Shown here: positions 56,801 to 64,000 of the stretch, piece after piece | Layout of the letters: each line of letters begins with the position of its first letter | Numbering within the stretch: position 1 is the first letter of the stretch | NCBI GenBank assembly: GCA_958295665.1 | Contig: OY282560.1 | Location: forward strand, 93,286,311-93,350,310 | Length of the DNA: 64,000 nt | Source of the DNA: Tipula vernalis | Taxonomy: Eukaryota > Arthropoda > Insecta > Diptera > Tipulidae | Reading direction: 5' to 3' | Notes under the pieces: model-generated | The model's database searches: none | Told to the model about the DNA's origin: nothing | Seen by the model: the letters and a program-made list of their open reading frames with translations, nothing else | Position numbers and translations under genes: made by a program

Positions 56801-58804
56801 ATTTCGTAGAAAATTCGATATTATGGAAAATCACCTGAACTATAGACCATGAATCCATAATAAAAAACGAAAATCTGCAATTATGTTCCGATTTGGTTGA
56901 TTGATGACTCTATCAGTAGATCGCTCGAATATTTCTACACATTTCTTAGAAAATTCAATTTTATGGAAAATCACCTGAACTATAGACCATAAATTCATAA
57001 TAAAAAAACGAAAATCTGCAATTATGTTCCGATTTGGTTGATTGATGACTCTATCAATAGGTGCTGAGACCTGTAATTGTCATGCCAACGGGCATTTAGA
57101 TCGCTCGAATATTTCTACACATTTCGTAGAAAATTCGATATTATGGAAAATCACCTGAACTATAGACCATGAATCCATAATAAAAAACGAAAATCTGCAA
57201 TTGTGCTCCGATTTGGTTGATTGATGCCTCTATCAATAGGTGCTGAGACCTGTAATTGTCATGCCAACGGGCATTTAGATCGCTCGAATATTTCTACACA
57301 TTTCGTAGAAAATTCGATTTTATGGAAAATCACCTGAACTATAGACCATGAATCCATAATAAAAAACGAAAATCTGCAATTATGTTCCGATTTGGTTGAT
57401 TGATGACTCTATCAATAGGTGCTGAGACCTGTAATTATCATGCCAACGGGCATTTAGATCGCTCGAATACTTCTACACATTTCGTAAAAAATTCGATTTT
57501 ATGGAAAATCACCTGAACTATAGACCATGAATCCATAATAAAAAACGAAAATCTGCAATTATGTTCCGATTTGGTTGATTGATGACTCTATCAATAGGTG
57601 CTGAGACCTGTAATTGTCATGCCAACGGGCATTTAGATCGCTCGAATATTTCTACACATTTCGTAGAAAATTCGATATTATGGAAAATCACCTGAACTAT
57701 AGACCATGAATCCATAATAAAAAACGAAAATCTGCAATTATGTTCCGATTTGGTTGATTGATGACTCTATCAATAGGTGCTGAGACCTGTAATTATCATG
57801 CCAACGGGCATTTAGATCGCTCGAATATTTCTACACATTTCGTAGAAAATTCGATTTTATGGAAAATCACCTGAACTATAGACCATGAATCCATAATAAA
57901 AAACGAAAATATGCAATTATGTTCCGATTTGGTTGATTGATGACTCTATCAATAGGTGCTGAGACCTGTAATTGTCATGCCAACGGGCATTTAGATCGCT
58001 CGAATATTTCTACACATTTCGTAGAAAATTCGATATTATGGAAAATCACCTGAACTATAGACCATGAATCCATAATAAAAAACGAAAATCTGCAATTATG
58101 TTCCGATTTGGTTGATTGATGACTCTATCAATAGGTGCTGAGACCTGAAAATTCGATTTTATGGAAAATCACCTGAACTATAGACCATGAATCCATAATA
58201 AAAAACGAAAATCTGCAATTATGTTCCGATTTGGTTGATTGATGACTCTATCAATAGGTGCTGAGACCTGTAATTATCATGCCAACGGGCATTTAGATTG
58301 CTCGAATATTTCTACACATTTCGTAGAAAATTCGATATTATGGAAAATCACCTGAACTATAGACCATGAATCCATAATAAAAAACGAAAATCTGCAATTA
58401 TGTTCCGATTTGGTTGATTGATGACTCTATCAATAGGTGCTGAGACCTGTAATTATCATGCCAACGGGCATTTAGATCGCTCAAATATTTCTACACATTT
58501 CGTAGAAAATTCGATATTATGGAAAATCACCTGAACTATAGACCATGAATCCATAATAAAAAACGAAAATCTGCAATTATGTTCCGATTTGGTTGATTGA
58601 TGACTCTATCAGTAGATCGCTCGAATATTTCTACACATTTCTTAGAAAATTCAATTTTATGGAAAATCACCTGAACTATAGACCATAAATTCATAATAAA
58701 AAACGAAAATCTGCAATTGTGCTCCGATTTGGTTGATTGATGCCTCTATCAATAGGTGCTGAGACCTGTAATTGTCATGCCAACGGGCATTTAGATCGCT
58801 CGAA

Positions 58805-58930
58805 TATTTCTACACATTTCGTAGAAAATTCGATATTATGGAAAATCACCTGAACTATAGACCATAAATTCATAATAAAAAAACGAAAATCTGCAATTGT
58901 GCTCCGATTTCGATGATTGATGCCTCTATC
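58805..58930 (+). repeat. Terminal, truncated and diverged satellite monomer
   Basis: The last copy has variants unusual for the array (GATTTCGATGATTGATG instead of GATTTGGTTGATTGATG, plus GACCATAAATTC). It stops abruptly after CTCTATC at 58930, where the inverted-repeat element begins. Greater divergence in the end copy is expected when homogenisation falls off at array edges. Confidence 0.85.
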
Positions 58931-59082
58931 GGAAAATTTGGAGCTTTTTATTACAAAACAAATTCCTTCAGGTGCGGGGATCGAACTCGAGACCTCTATG
59001 GTTTTAATCTGCTCTATTATGGTAAGAGTTCGAACCCGCACCTGAAGCAATTTTTTTTGTAATAAAAAGCTCCAAATTTTCC
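58931..59082. mobile_element. Foldback/MITE-like element, about 57-bp inverted arms, at the array edge
   Basis: The left arm (58931-58988) starts GGAAAATTTGGAGC and ends GGATCGAACTC. The right arm (59026-59082) is its near-perfect reverse complement, with about four differences. A 37-base spacer separates them. The arm bases nearest the spacer read GAGTTCGAACCC on + and GAGTTCGATCCCC on -, like the T-loop/B-box of a tRNA. The - strand spacer plus arm (AGGTCTCGAGTTCGATCC) looks like the 3' half of a tRNA. No transposase and no clear target-site duplication were seen. It could be a non-autonomous DNA element or two tRNA-derived fragments in inverted orientation. Confidence 0.75.
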
Positions 59083-59183
59083 ATTTGGGTGGTTGCTACA
59101 GTTATGAGATTGCCTTTTTAATTAAAAAAGTTAATTTTTATTTACCAGATGAGCAGAAATTTAAAAAAAAAAATTTTTTTTTT

Positions 59184-59404
59184 CGTCAAAAATCGCAAAA
59201 AAATTTTGTCATTTTAACAGGCGAACAGAAATTACAAGAAGGTAGAATTGTCAGCAATATGACTTTATTTTGTATGTTCAAGTGTCACATAACTTGAAGT
59301 GGCACGCTTTGATACAAAATAATGTCACGTTGCTGACAAATATTTTGTTTTTTAAATTCTGTTCGCCTGGTAAAATAACAAAAATTTGTATGCGATTTTT
59401 CGCC
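59184..59404. mobile_element. Second inverted-repeat (MITE-like) element, about 105-bp arms
   Basis: The left arm runs from about 59184 (CAAAAATCGC) through CAGGCGAACAGAA (59218) and TTGTCAGCAA to GTGTCAC. The right arm runs from GTGGCAC (59299) through TTGCTGACAA and TTCTGTTCGCCTGG to GCGATTTTTCGCC (59404). The arms are reverse complements with moderate divergence and meet almost without a spacer. This leaves a long imperfect palindrome with no coding capacity. The arrangement suggests a decayed non-autonomous DNA transposon with long terminal inverted repeats. Confidence 0.7.
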
Positions 59405-59448
59405 AAGTCCAAATTTATCAGTATTTAAACAACAAACTGAGTAGAAAT

Positions 59449-59757
59449 TATATAGAGATGAGTGGTTGGGTGGTAAGATGAAGGAGTGGTGTGCGAAAGG
59501 TTTGGAGTTCGAGTCTTCAAGCTTCCGACTTAATTTTCTTTTTTAAGTAAAAATTTGATTTTTTTTTTATTTTCACGAATTTTACCAAAATTTTTTTTGT
59601 AGCGGAGAAAATCTCGATCCCGGATCTCGGATTATTCCCAATTCAAAATTTTTCATCTAAAAACCAATTTTTTCGTTGAGCTTTGCGTAGGATTCGAACT
59701 CCACACCTTCTTCACTCCACTCCATCACCTTACTAACTAGGCTATCTCATCATATAC
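59449..59757. repeat. Inverted pair of tRNA-like (SINE-like) sequences
   Basis: The left copy on + (about 59455-59521) has TGGTTGGGTGG, resembling a pol III A box, and GGAGTTCGAGTC, resembling a B box, about 40 bases on. The right copy on - (about 59676-59757) reads TAGCCTAGTTAGTAAGG followed by GGAGTTCGAATCC. The two share GATGGAGTGG-type core sequence but are clearly diverged from each other. They flank an AT-rich centre of about 150 bp with poly-T runs. Neither folds convincingly as a functional tRNA. They may be tRNA-derived SINEs or the arms of an old foldback element. Confidence 0.55.
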
Positions 59758-60026
59758 AATTTGACATACATTTGTTGGTTTTATGCATTCAAAACAAAAG
59801 TGTTTATAAAATGTCGATATGGTGACATCTCTGTTAGGGCAAGTGCTGAAATATTTGGTTTTGCTTAAAAGACGGCGTGTTTTACTTTTGTAAAAATGTC
59901 TGAGGCTCGATTTTTTTAAATAATTAATTAATTACGTATACCTAAGTCAATACGGTTCGAAAACGGCATTTATACATGAACTCAATCCTCAAATTAAAAC
60001 AAAACATTTTTTTTTTTAATTTCCAG
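59758..60026 (+). other. AT-rich sequence upstream of the BBS4 last exon (probable intron end)
   Basis: No coding exon is recognisable here. The stretch ends in a polypyrimidine run and CAG at 60024-60026, a good 3' splice site for the following exon. Together with the three repeat elements and the satellite to its left, it would be the distal part of a BBS4 intron if the gene is intact. Confidence 0.6.
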
Positions 60027-60545
60027 GCTATTTCCTGTCTCAAAAAGTCACTCTGGCTGGCTCCATTAAACTTCAACATAATCTTCAACCTCGGACTAGT
60101 TCTTCTGTCAGCCCAACAGTACACCAGTGCATTTCATACATTTGCAACAGCAATCAACATTCGTACTTCACACGCCGAATCATATATGTACCTTGGAATA
60201 TGTTTGTACAATTTGAATGACCTCAAGAATGCTACTCTAGCCTTTGAACACTCTATAATGCTACCGGATGCCATTAAAAATTCTCTTATCTATTTAAACT
60301 ATACGATATTCTGTTTTCAGACGGGAAATATGGCACAATCGAAATTGTATCTCGATAATTTTTTTAAATTACGTGAAGTAACTCATATCACAAAGGATAA
60401 TCTAAAGATTGGTGAAAAATTAGATTTCATTTTAAATTCGGAGGATAGGCAACAGGCGGAAGAAGCAACAAATACTTACCCGGCAGCTGGTGAAAAATCA
60501 ACGGATGATGATCAATTTAGCGCGATAACCGAGCCCAACAAATAA
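60027..60545 (+). CDS. BBS4: BBS4 (Bardet-Biedl syndrome 4 homolog), last coding exon, partial
   Basis: BBS4 is a TPR subunit of the BBSome, the coat complex that moves membrane cargo in cilia and binds centriolar satellite proteins. This exon begins in phase 0 after a TTTCCAG acceptor and encodes 172 residues to a TAA stop. The opening AISCLKKSLWLAP and the NLGLVLLSAQQYTSAFH stretch match the middle of vertebrate BBS4. Three TPR-like helical pairs are visible at about residues 15-48, 49-82 and 83-116. A polar, charged tail rich in E, D and T follows, as in the poorly conserved C-terminus of the family. Human BBS4 is about 519 residues, so roughly the N-terminal half must be encoded upstream. 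No such exon lies between the satellite and this one. The ATG at 59976 is intronic and not a real start. The frame is intact, which argues against an old pseudogene. Confidence 0.87.
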   Translation, partial: AISCLKKSLWLAPLNFNIIFNLGLVLLSAQQYTSAFHTFATAINIRTSHAESYMYLGICLYNLNDLKNATLAFEHSIMLPDAIKNSLIYLNYTIFCFQTGNMAQSKLYLDNFFKLREVTHITKDNLKIGEKLDFILNSEDRQQAEEATNTYPAAGEKSTDDDQFSAITEPNK

Positions 60546-61035
60546 ACATTAAAAATTCTTTCTTTTAAAATATATTTTTGTTGTATTTATTTATAAGGGC
60601 TCATTTTGTTGTTGTTTACTTTTATTTCTTTATAAATATATTTTAAATGTTTTGGATTCTGATTTTTTAAATAAAAAAAGAAAAAATGTTAAGGCTTTTT
60701 TTTTCATGTACACTTCACTTAATGGATTGAAAGTGATCAAAAATTTTGTTCTACAAGATGTTTAATTGCATTTCTTATTGTCCAACTCGCATAGTATGCA
60801 TGTATGTATATTGACTCGACATAAAATTTTGGATCACTTCGAATCGGAAGTGGTTTTTGTTTTTCTATTTAAAAAATCAGTTTTAGTAATTTTTTATATA
60901 TTTTTTTGGTTTTTGATTTATACATTAATTTACAAATTATTCATAAAGCATTAATATTAATTAATTAATTTATATAATTTTAATAAATTTTTAAAAATGA
61001 TTTATTTTATTATTAATATTTAACATGGCTTTTAG
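60546..61035. other. AT-rich 3'-to-3' intergenic region between BBS4 and the GPCR gene
   Basis: Candidate polyadenylation signals for BBS4 (AATAAA) lie at the stop codon itself (about 60541) and near 60669. On the - strand, an AATAAA for the receptor gene lies near 61002-61007. The rest is poly-T and AATTAATTAA-type low-complexity sequence. No gene was recognised here. Confidence 0.6.
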
Positions 61036-62514
61036 TCAGACACATGTTGTTGTCACTCCTGTCACCCGTGTCATTTCAATTCGTGATACCGGCCGCTTAA
61101 TAAAAACCGATTTAAAACTCGTTCGGAATTGTTTCGACATTAGACCGTACAGTACAAAACCAATCGCCGCATTGATTAGCGCAAGCAAATCCATAATTTC
61201 ACCAAAAATTGAATAGCACTTTTGAAAAAAACATTTTTTCAGTGTACCACTCAAAAGGCCTAGAATTCCTTGAGGAAATTCCGTTACTAAAAATAATAGC
61301 AGTACAGCAACGAGAAGGGTTGTTGTACGATCGGTGCGTCGATCCGTTTTAACTGATCGCTGTTGATTCATCGGTTGTTGTTGTTCATTGCTCGTTTCTG
61401 TCGGCATCTGCTTAATCGGTTGACTGTAACCTTTCAGTTTGGATTTTCGTTTCGATGCTTGACACAGTACCCTTATCAAAACCATACTTATAATGGTGAG
61501 CACAAAACATGGCACCAATTTTATAATGATCGAATGAATCCAAAAATTAAAGTTGTACAAAAGGGTTGTACTGTCTGCATCCAAATGGTACAAAAATATT
61601 TCGGTGTTATTCTCCCACACGGACGTTTGACTAATATTAAAGACGAAATATGTTGGGAAGCATATAATGGGTGAGACAATAAATGCTAGTAGAATAGCTT
61701 CGCCAACATGTGACAGCACCTTGATTGCGAACGATCCGTGTGAGTGTCTAACAAAAACAAGAGAAAATTATCAATTAAAATTTTATTTTATAGTTTATCT
61801 CTAAATCGACTTACTTGATTGCAATATATCGCCATACTGCCAGCGTAACCGTTAACAAGATTGATATTGTGTGTAAAATTTGTGTAAAGTGCATATGAAA
61901 CAGCAGATAGACGGCCCATGAATACCGAAAATCTTGCTGCCCCGGAAATATGAGATACATGTAAACAGAAAATGGTATATACTCCATCATAACAAACATA
62001 TCGGCCACAGCCAACCACTTAAGTATTATATTAATTGGTGCTTTACACATATCCTTACGGGTTAAAACGATAATATTAAGTATATTTGCGATGGTTCCAA
62101 AAATGCAGATCTAGAAAACAAAAAAAATTAAATCACAAATATTTACTCAATAGATGGCGGCGTTTTTCATTTAAATTCACATACCACAAGCGAAATATAT
62201 CCATGCAATGCTTTATATTCCAACAATCCTTCACGAATCCGGCCATTACAATAGTAACTACATTCTTCGACGTGATAATTTCGATTACTACTAATTATAT
62301 CGTTACTATTGTGCATGGTGTTACTATTGTTGTTGATTGGTTTTTTCATGCTAATTAGGATATTTACAAAATCAAGGATTTCGGTTAAATTTATATTGGC
62401 CGAATCTAGGTCGGTTGTGTCAAATAGTTTTGCTGTTGTGTTGTCATTCATTTTGATGAATTTATTAAAATTATTCGTTGTATTGTTACTATTTAGTTTA
62501 TTGTTTATTAACAT
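61036..62514 (-). CDS. Class A peptide GPCR, myosuppressin/FMRFamide-like receptor family (3 coding exons)
   Basis: This is a predicted plasma-membrane neuropeptide receptor. The coding exons on - are 62514-62185, 62110-61815 and 61747-61036. They join in phase (330+296+712 nt) to give 445 residues, with GT-AG introns (donors GTATGT and GTAAGT; acceptors TTCTAG and GTTAG). An in-frame TGA upstream supports a start in this exon; a second ATG is at residue 22. The N-terminus (1-100) is Asn-rich, with several N-glycosylation sequons and no clear signal peptide. Seven membrane segments are visible. TM1 begins at HGYISLV-ICIFGTIANILN, TM3 ends in WRYIAIK (WRY replaces DRY), the TM6 region has FLVTEFPQGILGLLS, and TM7 has LLALINAAIGFVLY. 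The WRY, TEFPQGILGLLS and CFF...FGEIMD features are hallmarks of insect myosuppressin receptors and nematode DMSR relatives. The ligand is inferred from family only. The gene is convergent with BBS4. Confidence 0.88.
61748..61814 (-). other. Intron 2 of the GPCR coding region (67 bp)
   Basis: It starts GTAAGTCG and ends TTTTTGTTAG. It splits a Lys codon (AA|A) just after the TM3 WRYIAI motif. Short introns of this size are typical of insect genes. Confidence 0.85.
62111..62184 (-). other. Intron 1 of the GPCR coding region (74 bp)
   Basis: It starts GTATGTG after codon 110 (Val) and ends TTTTGTTTTCTAG before an ATC codon. It is phase 0. Removing it restores the TM1 sequence, which reads through into non-homologous residues if unspliced. 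Confidence 0.85.
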
Positions 62515-62626
62515 TTTATGGCCGGTGATGGTATTTCACGTTTGTTCGTGTTTATGTTTGTTCTGTAATGGCCGGTTGGTGTAGAGTTATCTACTTCGTC
62601 TTTGGTTAGAGTTAATTTAACATTAT
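62515..62626 (-). other. 5' UTR part of the GPCR first coding exon
   Basis: On the - strand a pyrimidine-rich tract ending CTATTTTCAG lies at about 62627-62640. It is a strong 3' splice site, so an upstream non-coding exon probably exists beyond it. The 112 bp after it contain an in-frame stop (TGA) before the first ATG. This is inferred from splice consensus only. Confidence 0.5.
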
Positions 62627-62789
62627 CTGAAAATAGATTAAACAAAAATAAAGAAAATTAGTTTAGGTTTTGTATTATAAGCAAAGCAGCATTTGAAGGT
62701 TATATGTGTCAAAAGGTGTCATTTTATTTTTGTTGTAAGAAACACATCAAACAACCAAAACGGAAGTACAAATTGAAACAGGAATACCC
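62627..62789. other. AT-rich spacer between the GPCR exon and the retroelement
   Basis: No ORF or RNA gene was recognised. It is either a 5' UTR intron of the receptor or its promoter-proximal region. Confidence 0.4.
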
Positions 62790-62959
62790 TGTAACAAAAA
62801 AAAATCAACGAAGACAAACAAAGGAGAAAATAGTTTAGTTTTAAAAAGTATGTCAAAGAAGAAAGACGTAAATTATTGTTTTTTTTTAATAAAATGTATT
62901 TCTGCGTTATCGACTAACCGTTGACTTTTATTTTGTTTAACCTAAAATTTTAAATTACA
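62790..62959 (+). mobile_element. Tentative 5' LTR of a Ty3/mdg4-type retroelement
   Basis: The segment opens TGTAAC and closes ATTACA, giving a TGTAA...TTACA inverted terminus. It contains AATAAA near 62889. The length of about 170 bp is short for an LTR. The 3' LTR is outside the window, so the ends cannot be confirmed; the true LTR could begin elsewhere or be longer. Confidence 0.3.
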
Positions 62960-62973
62960 AATCGGGTTTTAGT

Positions 62974-62986
62974 TCAGAAGTGGGAT
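62974..62986 (+). promoter_or_regulatory. Possible primer-binding site (tRNA-Leu-like)
   Basis: TCAGAAGTGGGAT resembles the inner part of a primer-binding site complementary to a tRNA-Leu 3' end. It lies close to the proposed LTR end and about 200 bp before the gag ATG. The outermost bases do not match the usual TGGTG, and it is 14 bases from the proposed LTR end, so this is weak evidence. Confidence 0.3.
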
Positions 62987-63183
62987 AAAGTACTTAAAAT
63001 ACGTGACAATAAAGTGCATTCGAATGAAATTAAAAAAAACAAACGGTGAACGTAAAATAAATCAAGAACGAAACGTGAATATCTGTTAATTGGTGCAGGA
63101 GAGTGAGAGAGTAATACAGTTATATATAATAACGGAACTTTGTGGTATATAAAATTGCACAGGGTGAATCCAATCAAGTTGTT
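62987..63183 (+). other. Untranslated leader between the putative primer-binding site and gag
   Basis: AT-rich leader with no ORF of note on +. An alternative primer-binding-like motif, TGGTGCAGGAGAGTGAGA, is at 63091. The - strand open frame across 62974-63177 has no recognisable product. Confidence 0.35.
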
Positions 63184-64000
63184 ATGGATTTTTCAAATCT
63201 TTCGGTTGCGCAATTACGAATCGAATGCGGTAAACGTGGGTTAAGCAATAACGGGAAGCGTAAAACGTTAGCGGAACGGTTAGAAACGTATGAAGATGAA
63301 ACTTTGCGATTACAAGTGAACAATGAAAATTGTTACGAGTTGCAGCAAACTAGTGGCAATTTTACGAAATCTAAGCTTGGAAACATTAGTAGTACTCCTA
63401 GCGAAGTGAATAAACGAAATACTTGTGATGCAAACGAGCTAAATGATGTAATGTTGCATTCGAAAAATGTTATTTACGAGCGAAATTTAACGGAACTTGA
63501 ACAGCGAATACATTCTTTAGAGCGAGAGAAAGTGCTTATTGAGCGTGAGCGTATGCTTAATGAGGAATTATCGGAATTGTCGCGTTACAAAGCAAACGAC
63601 GATAAACATACTACATTCCCGGAGAGGGATACCAACCGTAATTCTCAAAATCAATTTAATCTTACACCCCGTGATCTGATCGATATACTCCCTGAATTTG
63701 ATCCTGCAAGGGCAGCATTATTAACGTCGGAACAATTCGTTCAAAAAGTTGAATCGCTGATGAATATTTATGACATAAATGAACGAATTATTATGTTAAC
63801 AATCGGGAATAAACTAAAAGGATCGGCTAAATTATGGTTTAATTCAGTTCAATGCGTGTTTATCAAGTGGAAAATATTTGCAGACGAATTGATGAAACAT
63901 TTTAAGTCACATATGAGCGAAGCAGAGTTACACGACAAGTTACGATCAAAAATTCACAAACGAGACCAAACGTTGATTGAATATTATTATGAAATGTGTG
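63184..64000 (+). CDS. gag: Retrotransposon Gag-like protein with N-terminal SAP domain, runs off the right edge
   Basis: Open from ATG at 63184 to the window end: 272 codons and no stop. Gag is the structural protein that packages LTR-retroelement RNA. Residues about 6-36 fit a SAP motif (LSVAQLRIECGKRGLS...LAERL), a DNA-binding helix-extended loop-helix. Residues about 98-137 are rich in E, R and L with heptad-like spacing and are probably a coiled coil. From about residue 160 there is a capsid-type retrotransposon gag region with the characteristic A-LWF...W..F...L..HF pattern. SAP-Gag fusions occur in some insect Ty3/mdg4-like elements. Codon use is balanced and there is no frameshift, so the copy looks fairly young. 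Nucleocapsid, protease and polymerase regions would lie to the right, beyond the window. Confidence 0.8.
   Translation, partial: MDFSNLSVAQLRIECGKRGLSNNGKRKTLAERLETYEDETLRLQVNNENCYELQQTSGNFTKSKLGNISSTPSEVNKRNTCDANELNDVMLHSKNVIYERNLTELEQRIHSLEREKVLIERERMLNEELSELSRYKANDDKHTTFPERDTNRNSQNQFNLTPRDLIDILPEFDPARAALLTSEQFVQKVESLMNIYDINERIIMLTIGNKLKGSAKLWFNSVQCVFIKWKIFADELMKHFKSHMSEAELHDKLRSKIHKRDQTLIEYYYEMC

Larger units (their letters stand above)
1..58930 (+). repeat. Satellite DNA array, 179-bp monomer, about 330 tandem copies
   Basis: Head-to-tail repeats start with GAATATTTCTAC and end with AGATCGCTC, at positions 1, 180, 359, 538 and onwards, so the period is 179 bp. One copy counted by hand has 66 G/C bases (37%). 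Every copy read is in the same orientation, and no transposon or unique sequence interrupts the array. Copies differ at a few recurrent sites: CAATTGTGCTCC or CAATTATGTTCC, GATGCCTC or GATGACTC, AATTGTC or AATTATC or AATTTTC, GATCGCTC or GATTGCTC, GATATTATGG or GATTTTATGG. The array is already in progress at base 1, so its true length is unknown. It is non-coding: nearly all copies have stops in every frame. The period and AT-richness resemble centromeric or pericentromeric satellites of insects, but a centromere role is inference only. I do not recognise the family. Confidence 0.98.

Noticed and set aside
1..58930. CRISPR-like array
   Set aside because: Repeats are contiguous 179-bp units without unique spacers, in a eukaryotic context with introns.
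58775..59050. 91-codon open frame on - across the array edge
   Set aside because: It spans satellite and inverted-repeat element, two unrelated sequences, and has no recognisable protein features.
59085..59297. 70-codon open frame on +
   Set aside because: It overlaps the left arm of the second inverted repeat and includes a poly-A/poly-T low-complexity run.
59455..59521. Functional tRNA gene
   Set aside because: A- and B-box-like motifs are present, but no acceptor stem or convincing cloverleaf can be drawn; better treated as a tRNA-derived repeat.
59976..60026. ATG at 59976 as the start of a short TPR protein
   Set aside because: The 17 codons before the splice acceptor are Lys/Phe low-complexity intron sequence, and BBS4 similarity starts exactly at the acceptor.
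60766..60954. 62-codon open frame after BBS4
   Set aside because: Phe/Ile-rich translation of AT-rich 3' intergenic DNA between convergent genes.
61363..61674. 103-codon frame on + (and 61025-61216)
   Set aside because: Antisense shadows of the third exon of the GPCR gene.
62086..62584. Hydrophobic + strand frames of 90-91 codons
   Set aside because: Antisense shadows of the Asn-rich first coding exon of the GPCR; Val/Leu/Ile runs result from the complement of AAT/AAC codons.
62974..63177. 67-codon frame on -
   Set aside because: Lies in the retroelement leader, with no family features.

Overview
The window is animal nuclear DNA, most likely from an insect. It has intron-containing genes with GT-AG splice sites, a metazoan ciliary gene (BBS4), an arthropod-type myosuppressin/FMRFamide-like peptide receptor and a Ty3/mdg4-type retroelement. 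The order of insect cannot be fixed from the sequence; Diptera is only a guess.

Layout. (1) Positions 1-58930, about 92% of the window, are one uninterrupted head-to-tail satellite array. The monomer is 179 bp and about 37% GC in the copy I counted. All copies lie on the same strand, roughly 330 in number, and the array runs off the left edge. No gene or transposon was seen inside it. It is organised at several scales: two linked monomer haplotypes, a recurrent 140-bp deleted monomer, a rarer 56-bp junction deletion, a 4-monomer (716 bp) higher-order unit, and nested duplications with offsets of 857, 1932, 2473, 2641, 4102 and 8511 bp. Some rare variants recur 6.7, 14.3 and 21.3 kb apart. (2) Positions 58931-59757 are a border zone with three successive inverted-repeat elements, two of which carry tRNA-like (A/B-box-like) sequence. 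(3) Positions 60027-60545 (+) are the last coding exon of BBS4. The earlier exons are not visible between it and the array, so the array may lie inside a BBS4 intron. (4) Positions 61036-62626 (-) hold a complete three-coding-exon class A peptide GPCR, convergent with BBS4. (5) From about 62790 to the right edge is the 5' part of an LTR retroelement, with a tentative LTR, a tentative primer-binding site and an open gag ORF with SAP, coiled-coil and capsid-type regions.

The genes do not form a pathway. The window is a sharp junction between satellite heterochromatin and genic DNA. The points most worth checking are the possible satellite-filled BBS4 intron, the tRNA-like foldback elements exactly at the border, and the duplication history recorded in the array. 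No new multi-gene system is visible.
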